64,000 nucleotides of DNA, taken from positions 1 to 64,000 of the forward strand of contig JAETQF010000014.1 in NCBI GenBank assembly GCA_021770845.1. Reading direction: 5' to 3'. Below the pieces are notes generated by a model. That model worked only from the letters and a program-made list of their open reading frames with translations, did not search any database and was not told the origin of the DNA. This stretch comes from Oscillospiraceae bacterium (GTDB taxonomy: Bacteria; Bacillota; Clostridia; Oscillospirales; Oscillospiraceae). Every line of letters begins with the position of its first letter. The first letter of the stretch is position 1. Below, piece after piece: positions 7,402-14,642 of this stretch. A program made the translations under genes and the position numbers.

Positions 7402-8262
7402 GTGAAACAGAAGCTGGATCGCCTGCTCCGGGCCCATCCGCCCATCCGCTTTGTGGCCGACGTGGTGGACGTGTATTTCTCCAAAAAGGTGGGCCGCGCC
7501 GCGGCGGAGTTGGCCTATTTCCTCATCCTCACCTTTTTCCCCGTGATGATCTGCGTGTCCGCCTTCGTCAACGAGCTCCACCTGGATCTCACCTATCTGC
7601 TGAACCAGGCCGACCCCTTCCTGCCGGAGGGGGTGCTGGTCATCTTCCAGGAGTACCTGACCTACATCGACACCAACCAGTCCGCCGCCATGCTGCTCAC
7701 CGGGGCCTTTCTCACCATTCTGTTCGCCTCCGCCGCCGTCCGGGGCCTGATGAACATCATGCACGAGCTGTACGGCCGGGCCACCTTCCTGGGCCTGCGG
7801 CAGGTGATCGCCAGCGTCCTGTTCTCCATCCTCCTGCTGGCCACCATCTACCTGTCCCTGGCGGTGGTGGTGACGGGCAACTGGTTCTTCCACCTGCTGG
7901 GCCAGGTGCTGAAGCTGGAGGATCTGGTGGAGCGGTTCGGCACATGGCAGTGGATGAAGTACCTGCTGCTGGTGGGCATGGTGTTTCTGTTCATCCTGCT
8001 GCTCTACCGGTTCGCCGCCCCCCTGGACAAGCCCCGGCCTCCGGTGGTGCCCGGGGCGCTGGCGGCGTCGGCGGCGCTGGCGGCGGCGTCGGTGATCTTC
8101 TCCCTGCTCATGAGCGGTTCCACCCGGTACTCCCTGATCTACGGCTCGCTGGCGTCGGTGATCATCATGCTGGTGTGGCTGTACCTGTGCGGCACCATCC
8201 TGATCCTGGGCAACGTGGTGAACTTCGTGCTGTTCACCCACCGGAAGGAGCGCAGGCGGTAA
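7402..8262 (+). CDS. YihY/BrkB family membrane protein
   Basis: Polytopic inner-membrane protein of 286 residues with about six membrane segments. The family blocks are RAAAELAYFLILTFFPVMI, GAFLTILFASAAVRGLMN and the C-terminal SLIYGSLASVIIMLVWLY. The biochemical role of YihY proteins is not firmly known; they were once misnamed ribonuclease BN, and some act in cell envelope or serum resistance. The start is GTG at 7402, eight bases after GAGAAAGGGGG. It is transcribed alone, away from the blaI operon. Confidence 0.88.
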   Translation: MKQKLDRLLRAHPPIRFVADVVDVYFSKKVGRAAAELAYFLILTFFPVMICVSAFVNELHLDLTYLLNQADPFLPEGVLVIFQEYLTYIDTNQSAAMLLTGAFLTILFASAAVRGLMNIMHELYGRATFLGLRQVIASVLFSILLLATIYLSLAVVVTGNWFFHLLGQVLKLEDLVERFGTWQWMKYLLLVGMVFLFILLLYRFAAPLDKPRPPVVPGALAASAALAAASVIFSLLMSGSTRYSLIYGSLASVIIMLVWLYLCGTILILGNVVNFVLFTHRKERRR

Positions 8263-8323
8263 CGCATAAAATCCCCCGCCCCCCGCCACACTATTCCATC
8301 ATAGGAAACAGGGGGCGGCCGCC

Positions 8324-8785
8324 ATGTGGCAGATCGGGGTCTGGGAACGGGACGAGGGGCTGGCGGAGCGGGTGAGCCTGCTGGCGGAGGGCCTGCCCGC
8401 CCTGGTGCGGGCCTGCCGGCACCCGGCCCTGCTGGCGGGGCTGGCGCTGGATCTGCTGGTGGTGTCGCCGGGGGCGGCGGGCTGGGCGGGGGCCGGGGCG
8501 CTGGCCTGCCGGACGGCCCTGCTCCCCGGGGGGCTGGCCTCCCTGACCCGGGGCCTGCCCGCGGACACCCTGATCAGCTACGGCCCCTCCGGCCGGAACA
8601 CCCTCACCCTGTCCAGCCTGGACGGCCAGCGGGCGTCGGTGGCGGTGCAGCGGGAGTTCGTCTCCCTGAGCGGCCGGGCGGTGGAGCGGCAGGAGCTGAT
8701 CCTGCCCTACGACGGCGGAGCGCCGGAGCTGCTGCTGGCCCAGGCGGGGGCGGCGCTGCTGCTGGGCCGCCTGCCGGCGGAATAG
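8324..8785 (+). CDS. Hypothetical protein (153 residues)
   Basis: I do not recognise the family. The product starts MWQIGVWERD, has a stretch rich in alanine, leucine and glycine at about residues 38-75 (LAGLALDLLVVSPGAAGWAGAGALACRTALLPGG) that could be buried or membrane-associated, and a C-terminal part with alternating hydrophobic strands. It lies 60 bp behind the YihY gene and before the aroF promoter. Another long frame overlaps it, but that one has the arginine/glycine/proline bias of a shadow frame. The ribosome site (CAGGGGG) is only fair. Confidence 0.5.
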   Translation: MWQIGVWERDEGLAERVSLLAEGLPALVRACRHPALLAGLALDLLVVSPGAAGWAGAGALACRTALLPGGLASLTRGLPADTLISYGPSGRNTLTLSSLDGQRASVAVQREFVSLSGRAVERQELILPYDGGAPELLLAQAGAALLLGRLPAE

Positions 8786-8807
8786 CAGCGGTTTTTCCGG
8801 GAAAGCC

Positions 8808-8837
8808 CTTGCATTTTATCCGGTCAAAGTGTATAAT
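8808..8837 (+). promoter_or_regulatory. aroF promoter
   Basis: TTGCAT (8808-8813), 18-bp spacer, TATAAT (8832-8837), about 95 bp before aroF. The leader that follows contains a terminator. Confidence 0.65.
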
Positions 8838-8874
8838 ATCCCCGATTCAGTCCCGCCTATGGGGAAACTTCGGA

Positions 8875-8913
8875 AGCTCATGGCCCGCCCCGCGCGGCCC
8901 ATGGGCTTTTTTT
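8875..8913 (+). terminator. Leader terminator (attenuator candidate) of aroF
   Basis: Stem with arms AGCTCATGG and CCCATGGGCT, a GC-rich loop and a run of seven T. It stands between the aroF promoter and its start codon, so only transcripts that pass it express DAHP synthase. A 26-codon frame runs across it (see findings). Confidence 0.6.
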
Positions 8914-8932
8914 ATGAAAAGGGGTTATTTGT

Positions 8933-9955
8933 ATGGTAATCGTGATGAAGCCCGGCGTAAGCCAGGAAAAGATCCAGACACTGGCGCGCCAGCTGGAGCG
9001 GGACTACAGCGTCACCGCAGGCGTCACCAACGGCGTGGGCTGCTCCATCCTGGGGCTCGTCGGGGACACCGCCCACATCGACATGGACAAGCTCACCATG
9101 AACGACGACGTGGAGCGGGTCATGCGGGTGCAGGAGCCCTATAAGAAGGCCAACCGCAAGTTCCACCCGGAGGACACGGTGGTGGACGTGTCCGGCGTGC
9201 CCATCGGCGGGCAGGAGCACTTCACCGTCATCGCCGGCCCCTGCTCGGTGGAGAGCGAGGCGCAGATCGTGGGCGTGGCCCGGGACGTGAAGGCGGCGGG
9301 GGCGGCCCTGCTCCGGGGGGGCGCCTTCAAGCCCCGCACGTCCCCCTACTCCTTCCAGGGCATGGGGGCGGACGGCCTGGAGCTGCTGCTGGAGGCGAAA
9401 GCGGACACCGGGCTGCCCATCGTGTCCGAGCTGATGGCCCCCCGGTACTGTGAGCTGTTTGAGGAAAAGGTGGATCTGGTGCAGATCGGCGCCCGGAATA
9501 TGCAGAACTTCGACCTGCTCAAGGAGGCGGGCAAGCTGTCCAAGCCCATCCTGCTCAAGCGGGGCCTGTCCAACACCTACGAGGAGTGGATCATGTCGGC
9601 GGAGTACATCATGGCCTCCGGCAACGAGAACGTGATCCTGTGCGAGCGGGGGGTGCGCACCTTCGAGACGTACACCCGGAACACCCTGGATCTGTCCGCC
9701 ATCCCCGCCGTCCGGCGGATGAGCCACCTGCCCATCGTGGTGGATCCCTCCCACGCGGCGGGTATGTACTGGATGGTGGAGCCGCTGGCCATGGCGGCGG
9801 TGGCGGCGGGGGCGGACGGCCTCATGGTGGAGGTGCACAACGATCCCCCCTGCGCCAAGTGCGACGGGGCCCAGTCCCTGACGCCGGAGAAGTTCCGGCA
9901 CCTGATGGGGAAGCTCACCCCGCTGGTGGAGCTGATGGGGAAATCGCTGGTATGA
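8933..9955 (+). CDS. aroF: 3-deoxy-7-phosphoheptulonate synthase
   Basis: First step of the shikimate pathway: condenses phosphoenolpyruvate and erythrose 4-phosphate. The 340-residue protein has an N-terminal ferredoxin-like regulatory domain (about residues 1-75) and a TIM barrel with the family blocks AGPCSVES, LLRGGAFKPRTSPY, LLKRGLSNT and VDPSHAAG. This is the Thermotoga/Bacillus-type enzyme, in which the N-terminal domain gives feedback control by aromatic amino acids. The ATG at 8933 follows AAAAGGGG. It is separated from aroB by a small unrelated gene and a structured RNA. Confidence 0.95.
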   Translation: MVIVMKPGVSQEKIQTLARQLERDYSVTAGVTNGVGCSILGLVGDTAHIDMDKLTMNDDVERVMRVQEPYKKANRKFHPEDTVVDVSGVPIGGQEHFTVIAGPCSVESEAQIVGVARDVKAAGAALLRGGAFKPRTSPYSFQGMGADGLELLLEAKADTGLPIVSELMAPRYCELFEEKVDLVQIGARNMQNFDLLKEAGKLSKPILLKRGLSNTYEEWIMSAEYIMASGNENVILCERGVRTFETYTRNTLDLSAIPAVRRMSHLPIVVDPSHAAGMYWMVEPLAMAAVAAGADGLMVEVHNDPPCAKCDGAQSLTPEKFRHLMGKLTPLVELMGKSLV

Positions 9956-9984
9956 TGCCGGCCGGCGGATAGCGCGAATGCGGG

Positions 9985-10371
9985 GTGGTATGCGTGCATA
10001 AGTTATGCGACCTGGATCTCGATCTCTATTCCTGCGTCTCACCCCGCATCCTGACCGCCGAGGTCGTCATCACGGAGGAGCGGATCGCCCATATCCAGGC
10101 CCATCATCCCCAGGACTACGAGAGGTTTTCCGCATATATTCCGGCCACGATCGAGGATCCGGATTATATTCTGGCAGACGCGCGGCCCAACACCGCGATG
10201 CTGCTGAAACAGGTTACGCAATGCGGGGCGCATTTCCGGCTCGCGCTGCGGGTCGTGACCCCGCAGGATCGGGACGGCTATAAAAATTCCGTCCTGACGT
10301 TTATGAAGATCCGGGAAAAGGAGTGGCGGCGGCTGCTTCGCAACAAAAAAATCCTTTACAAACGGGAATAA
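9985..10371 (+). CDS. Small protein, possibly of the PBECR/RelE-like nuclease fold
   Basis: A 128-residue protein with VITEERIAHIQAHHPQD, IEDPDYILAD and a basic C-terminus (KNSVLTFMKIREKEW, LLRNKKILYKRE). This order of blocks resembles the PBECR (Barnase/EndoU/ColicinE5/RelE-like) nuclease domains known from phage and mobile regions, but I place it from memory and weakly. The start is uncertain (GTG at 9985 or 9994). Its last codons carry the promoter for the aroB leader RNA. It is less GC-rich than the genes around it and interrupts the aro cluster, which suggests transfer. Confidence 0.5.
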   Translation: MVCVHKLCDLDLDLYSCVSPRILTAEVVITEERIAHIQAHHPQDYERFSAYIPATIEDPDYILADARPNTAMLLKQVTQCGAHFRLALRVVTPQDRDGYKNSVLTFMKIREKEWRRLLRNKKILYKRE

Positions 10372-10383
10372 TCCGGGTATAAT
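10355..10383 (+). promoter_or_regulatory. Promoter of the aroB operon leader
   Basis: TTTACA (10355-10360), 17-bp spacer, TATAAT (10378-10383). It lies at the end of the small upstream gene and would start RNA near base 10390. Confidence 0.75.
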
Positions 10384-10389
10384 TAAGGA

Positions 10390-10541
10390 TAGGATAAGTG
10401 GGCGCCTTGAGGTGGTAGATTTCGTACCGACCACACGCCGATGGTATGACAGGGGAAACCCGAGAGATGCAGGAGAACGGTACGCCTGCCAAGGTGCCAG
10501 CTTGACGAGGGGCCGCAGAAATGCGGCCCCTTTTCCTGTTT
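10390..10541 (+). ncRNA. Unidentified structured leader RNA with terminator
   Basis: A pairing closes the element: GGCGCCTTG (10401-10409) with CAAGGTGCC (10490-10498). Inside it several small stems can form, among them GTGG/CCAC, GGG-GAAA-CCC and GCAGG/CCTGC. A strong terminator follows: GGGGCCGCA (10509-10517), loop GAAA, TGCGGCCCC, then TTTT. The element lies 30-180 bp before aroB. I compared it by memory with the common riboswitches (SAM, TPP, FMN, glycine, lysine, THF, cobalamin, purine, guanidine, ZTP), T-boxes, SRP RNA and 6S RNA and found no match. It may be a new riboswitch-like leader or a separate small RNA. Confidence 0.55.
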
Positions 10542-10571
10542 CAACCAATTTTCTGAAAGCGAGCTGCGCCT

Positions 10572-11645
10572 ATGAGAACCCTCACCGTTGCCCTCCCCGG
10601 CCGGGAATACGACATCTTGATCCAGCGCGGCCTCCTCTCCCAAGCCGGAGATCGGATCCGCGCCGTCCTGCCCCGCGCCCAAAAGCTGGCGGTAGTCACC
10701 GACAGCAACGTAAAACCCCTTTATGGCGACATGGTGCTGTCCAGTTTAGCCGCCGCCGGCTTTGACTGCCGCCTGTTCCCCGTCCCCCCCGGGGAGGAGA
10801 GCAAAAATCCCTATCAGCTGACGGCGCTGTGGGAGGGCTTCCTGGACTTCGGCCTCACCCGCACCGACGGCGTGGTAGCCCTGGGGGGCGGCGTGGTGGG
10901 GGATCTGGCGGGCTTTGCCGCCGCCACCGTCCTGCGGGGGGTGGCCTTCGTCCAGATCCCCACCACCCTGCTGGCCCAGGTGGACAGCAGCGTGGGCGGC
11001 AAGGTGGCCGTGGATCTGGACGCGGGCAAGAACCTGGCCGGGGCCTTCCACCAGCCCCGCCTGGTGCTCATGGATCCGGACGCCCTGGACACCCTCTCCC
11101 TGCCCGTGTTCATGGACGGGATGGCGGAGGTGCTCAAATACGGCTGCATCCGGGACGGGGCGTTCTTCGACTTCCTCACCGCCCGCCCTGACCGGGAGGC
11201 GCTGACGGCGGATATCGAGCACATCCTGTATACCTGCTGTGACATCAAGCGCCAGGTGGTCGCAGAGGACGAGCTGGACACCGGGGCGCGGATGGTGCTG
11301 AACTTCGGCCACACCCTGGGCCACGCCTACGAGCTGGCGGGGGGCTATGTGGAGTGGACTCACGGTCAGGCGGTGGCGGCGGGTATGTGCATGGCGGCCA
11401 AGCTGGGTGTGGCGCTGGGTGTCACTCCGGCGAACGTGCCGGGGCGGATTGAGGCCGCCTGCGCCTGCCTGGGCCTGCCCACGTCCATTCCCTGTACCCC
11501 CGAGGAGTACGCCGCCGCCATCGGCCTGGACAAGAAGGGCGCCGGGGCGGACATCACCGTCATCCTGCTGGACGGGATCGGCCGCGCCGTGCCCTGCAAG
11601 CTGCCCAAGGCGGGCCTGCTGCAACAGTTGGAGGCTCTGCTATGA
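10572..11645 (+). CDS. aroB: 3-dehydroquinate synthase
   Basis: Second step of the shikimate pathway: cyclises DAHP to 3-dehydroquinate with NAD+ and a divalent metal. The 357-residue protein shows PPGEESKN, the nucleotide-binding GGGVVGDLAGFAAAT, the lysine-rich block DSSVGGKVAVDL, and the metal ligands in GMAEVLKYG and FGHTLGHAYE. It opens the operon aroB-aroA-aroC-gamma-CA-pheA-aroK-aroQ-aroE and overlaps aroA by 4 bp (ATGA). Confidence 0.96.
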   Translation: MRTLTVALPGREYDILIQRGLLSQAGDRIRAVLPRAQKLAVVTDSNVKPLYGDMVLSSLAAAGFDCRLFPVPPGEESKNPYQLTALWEGFLDFGLTRTDGVVALGGGVVGDLAGFAAATVLRGVAFVQIPTTLLAQVDSSVGGKVAVDLDAGKNLAGAFHQPRLVLMDPDALDTLSLPVFMDGMAEVLKYGCIRDGAFFDFLTARPDREALTADIEHILYTCCDIKRQVVAEDELDTGARMVLNFGHTLGHAYELAGGYVEWTHGQAVAAGMCMAAKLGVALGVTPANVPGRIEAACACLGLPTSIPCTPEEYAAAIGLDKKGAGADITVILLDGIGRAVPCKLPKAGLLQQLEALL

Positions 11646-12898
11646 ACGTCACCATCACCCCCGCCGCCCTGGCCGGGGCGGTCACCCCGCCTCCCTCCAA
11701 ATCCCAGGCCCACCGCCTGCTCATCGCCGCCGCCCTGGCGGACGGGGAGAGCGTGATCACCAACGTGGCCCTGTCCCAGGACATTGAGGCCACCCTCCGC
11801 TGCCTGGGCGAGCTGGGGGCGGAGTTCACCGCGGACGGCTCCACCGTCACCGTCCGGGGCATGGGGGCCAACGCCATGTCCCCCCTGCGGCGCATGGCCT
11901 ACCCCCATCTGGACTGCGGGGAGAGCGGCTCCACCCTGCGCTTCCTGATCCCCATCGCCCTGGCGGTGCGGGGGGGCGGGATTTTCACCGGCCATGGGCG
12001 GCTGATGGAGCGGCCTTTAAAGCCCTACTTCGACCTGTTCGACGAAAAGGGGATTTTTTATGAGCAGAAGGACGGCGTGCTCACCGTGTCCGGGCTGCTC
12101 ACGCCGGGGGAGTACCGGCTTCCGGGCGACGTGTCCTCCCAGTTTTTCACCGGCCTGCTGTTCGCCCTGCCCCTGCTGGGCGGCCCGTCGGCCCTGATCC
12201 CCACCACCCCTCTGGAGAGCGAGGGCTACCTCGCCATGACCCTCCAGGCCATGGCCCAATTCGGGGTGGAGTTCCCCATGGCCCTGTCCCTGCCCCCCCA
12301 GTACCACCCCCAGGGGAACCAGACCTACAAGGCCGCCAGCGCCGCCGTGGAGGCGGACTGGTCCCAGGCCGGGTTCTGGTACGCCGCAAAATTTTTGGGC
12401 AATCCCGTGGAAATCGCTGGCCTGAACCTCAGCTCCACCCAGGGGGACAGCGTCATCGCCACCCAGTATGAGGAAATGGGGTTGGAATTGGGACAGTTCA
12501 GCTTAGAGCTGGACGTGTCCAACTGCCCCGACCTGGTGCCCCCTCTGGCGGCCATGGCGGCCCTGCGGGCGCGGCAGGCCACCCGGCTCGTCAACGCCGC
12601 CCGCCTGCGCATGAAGGAGAGCGACCGGCTGGCCTCCGTCACGGCGGTGCTCACCGCCCTGGGGGCGGACGTGACGGAGGGCCCCGACTTCCTGGACATT
12701 CGGGGCAAAGAAACGCTGACAGGCGGCGTGACGGTGGACAGCTTCCATGACCACCGCATCGCCATGATGGCGTCCATCGCCGCCACCCGCTGTGAGCAGC
12801 CCGTCACCATCACCGGCGCGGACTGCGTGGCCAAGTCCTACCCCGATTTCTGGGAGGACTACGAGCGGCTGGGCGGGAAAATCGAGCGGATCCCGTAG
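11642..12898 (+). CDS. aroA: 3-phosphoshikimate 1-carboxyvinyltransferase (EPSP synthase)
   Basis: Transfers enolpyruvate from PEP to shikimate 3-phosphate. The 418-residue two-domain protein shows PPSKSQAHR near the N-terminus, DCGESGSTLRFLIPIA, the block LPGDVSSQFFTGLLFALPL, RLRMKESDRL and the C-terminal DSFHDHRIAMM. The ATG overlaps the aroB stop. The stop codon TAG at 12896-12898 is part of the repeat GTAGGGG that begins at 12895, so the repeat fixes the end of the protein. Confidence 0.96.
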   Translation: MNVTITPAALAGAVTPPPSKSQAHRLLIAAALADGESVITNVALSQDIEATLRCLGELGAEFTADGSTVTVRGMGANAMSPLRRMAYPHLDCGESGSTLRFLIPIALAVRGGGIFTGHGRLMERPLKPYFDLFDEKGIFYEQKDGVLTVSGLLTPGEYRLPGDVSSQFFTGLLFALPLLGGPSALIPTTPLESEGYLAMTLQAMAQFGVEFPMALSLPPQYHPQGNQTYKAASAAVEADWSQAGFWYAAKFLGNPVEIAGLNLSSTQGDSVIATQYEEMGLELGQFSLELDVSNCPDLVPPLAAMAALRARQATRLVNAARLRMKESDRLASVTAVLTALGADVTEGPDFLDIRGKETLTGGVTVDSFHDHRIAMMASIAATRCEQPVTITGADCVAKSYPDFWEDYERLGGKIERIP

Positions 12899-13025
12899 GG
12901 GCCGATGTCCCCATCGGCCCTATCGTTACAAACCGCGCTTTCAGGCCGGGCCGATGAGGGCGATGGTCGCCGGTGGCGACCGTCTATCGCCGACCGAGCC
13001 GACAGGCGAGACCATCGGCCCCTGC
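12895..13025. repeat. GTAGGG palindromic element between aroA and aroC
   Basis: Begins GTAGGGGCCGATG, with palindrome GGCCGATG / CATCGGCC, and closes with CCATCGGCCCCTGCAC. The middle holds CGCCGGTGGCG and ATCGCCGACCGAG, a module shared with the elements near 37.6 and 48.4 kb. Its first TAG is the aroA stop codon. Confidence 0.75.
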
Positions 13026-13053
13026 ACATCTTCCCAAGGAGGTGCTTCCCCGC

Positions 13054-14100
13054 GTGAAATACACCTTATTCGGCGAATCCCACGGCCCCGCCATCGGCGT
13101 GGTGCTGGAGGGCGTCCCCCCCGGGCTGGCCCTGAGCCTGGACGCCATCCGCTTCGACCTGGCCCGCCGCGCCCCGGGCCAAAGCGCCCTGTCCACCGCC
13201 CGGCGGGAGGCGGACGAGCCCCAAATCCTCTCCGGCGTGTTCGAGGGCAAAACCACCGGGGCCCCCCTGTGCGCCGTCATCGAAAATACGGACGCCCGCT
13301 CGGGGGACTACGCCAAGACGAAGGATCTGGCCCGCCCCGGCCACGCCGACTACCCCGCCCACGTCCGCTATGGGGGGTTCAACGACTACCGGGGGGGCGG
13401 CCACTTCTCCGGGCGGCTCACCGCGCCCCTGGTGTTCGCCGGGGGGGTGGCCAAGCAGCTCCTGGCCCAAAAGGGCGTGTCCGTGTGGGCCCACATCTCC
13501 TCCGTCTACGGGATCAACGACGACCCCCTGGAGGACTGGGAGAGCCTGCGGGCCTGCGCCGCCAAGACCTTCCCCGTCCTCAACGACGACAAGGGGGCGG
13601 AGATGCAGGAAGCCATCCTGGAGGCGAAAAACGAGCAGGATTCCGTAGGCGGGGCCATTGAGTGCGCCGTGTTCGGCCTGCCCCCCGGGTTGGGCGCGCC
13701 GGACTTCGGCTGTAACGCAGAGGGCATCTTCTCACAATACCTGTTCGCCGTGCCCGCCGTCAAGGCGGTGGCCTTCGGGGCGGGGACGGCTTTCGCCCTC
13801 ATGCGGGGCTCGGAGGCCAACGACCCGCTGTACGTGGACGGGGACGGCTCCATCCGGGCGGAGCAGAACTGTGCCGGCGGCGTCAACGGCGGCATCACCA
13901 ACGGAATGCCCCTGCTGTTTGAGGTGACCCTGCGCCCCACCCCCTCCATCGCCCGGCGGCAGTTCACCGTAGACCTGGCAAAGCATGAAAACGCCGAGCT
14001 GGAGCTCACCGGCCGGCACGACCCCTGCGTGGTGCACCGGGCGGTGCCGGTGATCGAGGCGGCGGCGGCACTGGCGGCCTGCGAGTTGATGGGGATTTAG
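13054..14100 (+). CDS. aroC: Chorismate synthase
   Basis: Makes chorismate from EPSP using reduced FMN. The 348-residue protein begins VKYTLFGESHG and has RRAPGQSALSTARREADEP, ILSGVFEGKTTGAPL, RPGHADY and YGGFNDYRGGGHFSGR, which are the FMN and substrate blocks, and the late block NGGITNGMPLLFEV. The start is GTG at 13054 after a perfect AAGGAGGT. The frame is open 27 codons further upstream, but that part is the repeat element and has no similarity. Confidence 0.94.
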   Translation: MKYTLFGESHGPAIGVVLEGVPPGLALSLDAIRFDLARRAPGQSALSTARREADEPQILSGVFEGKTTGAPLCAVIENTDARSGDYAKTKDLARPGHADYPAHVRYGGFNDYRGGGHFSGRLTAPLVFAGGVAKQLLAQKGVSVWAHISSVYGINDDPLEDWESLRACAAKTFPVLNDDKGAEMQEAILEAKNEQDSVGGAIECAVFGLPPGLGAPDFGCNAEGIFSQYLFAVPAVKAVAFGAGTAFALMRGSEANDPLYVDGDGSIRAEQNCAGGVNGGITNGMPLLFEVTLRPTPSIARRQFTVDLAKHENAELELTGRHDPCVVHRAVPVIEAAAALAACELMGI

Positions 14101-14139
14101 TCCCCGCAAACCTGCGGGAGGGGCAAGCCCCTCCCCTAC
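14101..14139. repeat. GTAGGG-type element after aroC
   Basis: Palindrome GGGAGGGGC-AA-GCCCCTCCC closing with CCTAC, directly behind the aroC stop codon. The same hairpin sequence occurs near 49.7 kb. Confidence 0.6.
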
Positions 14140-14153
14140 TGGGAGGAATTGAT

Positions 14154-14642
14154 ATGGACTTAAAAACTCTGCGTCAAAGCGACGACAACGTGGTGATCCT
14201 CCCCGGCGCGGCGGTGGTGGGGGACGTGACCTTCGGCCCGGGCTGCTCGGTGTGGTTCAACGCCGTCCTCCGGGGGGACGGCGAACCCATCACCATCGGC
14301 GCGGGCACCAACATTCAGGACGGCGCCATCCTCCACTCGGACGTCTTCCCCACCACCCTGGGGGAGTACGTCACCGTGGGCCACGGAGCCATCGTCCACG
14401 GCTGCACCGTGGGGGACAACACCCTCATCGGCATGGGAGCCACCCTGCTCAACGGCGCGAAGATCGGCAAAAACTGCATCGTGGGCGCGGGGGCGCTGGT
14501 GACGGGCAAGCTGGACGCCCCCGACGGCTCCATGGTGCTGGGCAGCCCGGCCAAAGTTGTCCGCCCCCTCACTCCGGAGGAACTGGCCGGCCTGCGCCCC
14601 AGCGCCGAACACTACATGGAACTGCGGGAGGCGTATCGCTGA
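14154..14642 (+). CDS. Gamma-class carbonic anhydrase-like hexapeptide protein
   Basis: A left-handed beta-helix protein of 162 residues that forms a trimer and may interconvert CO2 and bicarbonate. The hexapeptide repeats run through most of the chain. The three zinc histidines fit HSD in GAILHSD, GHG in TVGHGAIVHG and the second histidine of that block. It sits inside the aro operon and overlaps pheA by one base (TGATG), so it is expressed with the pathway. Prephenate dehydratase releases CO2, which may explain the link, but that is inference; many such proteins have no proven activity. Confidence 0.88.
   Translation: MDLKTLRQSDDNVVILPGAAVVGDVTFGPGCSVWFNAVLRGDGEPITIGAGTNIQDGAILHSDVFPTTLGEYVTVGHGAIVHGCTVGDNTLIGMGATLLNGAKIGKNCIVGAGALVTGKLDAPDGSMVLGSPAKVVRPLTPEELAGLRPSAEHYMELREAYR

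Noticed and set aside
10390-10541. SRP RNA, 6S RNA or T-box as identity of the aroB leader
   Set aside because: The SRP GGAAG/AGCAG loop, the 6S central bubble and the T-box GGUACCGCG motif are all missing.
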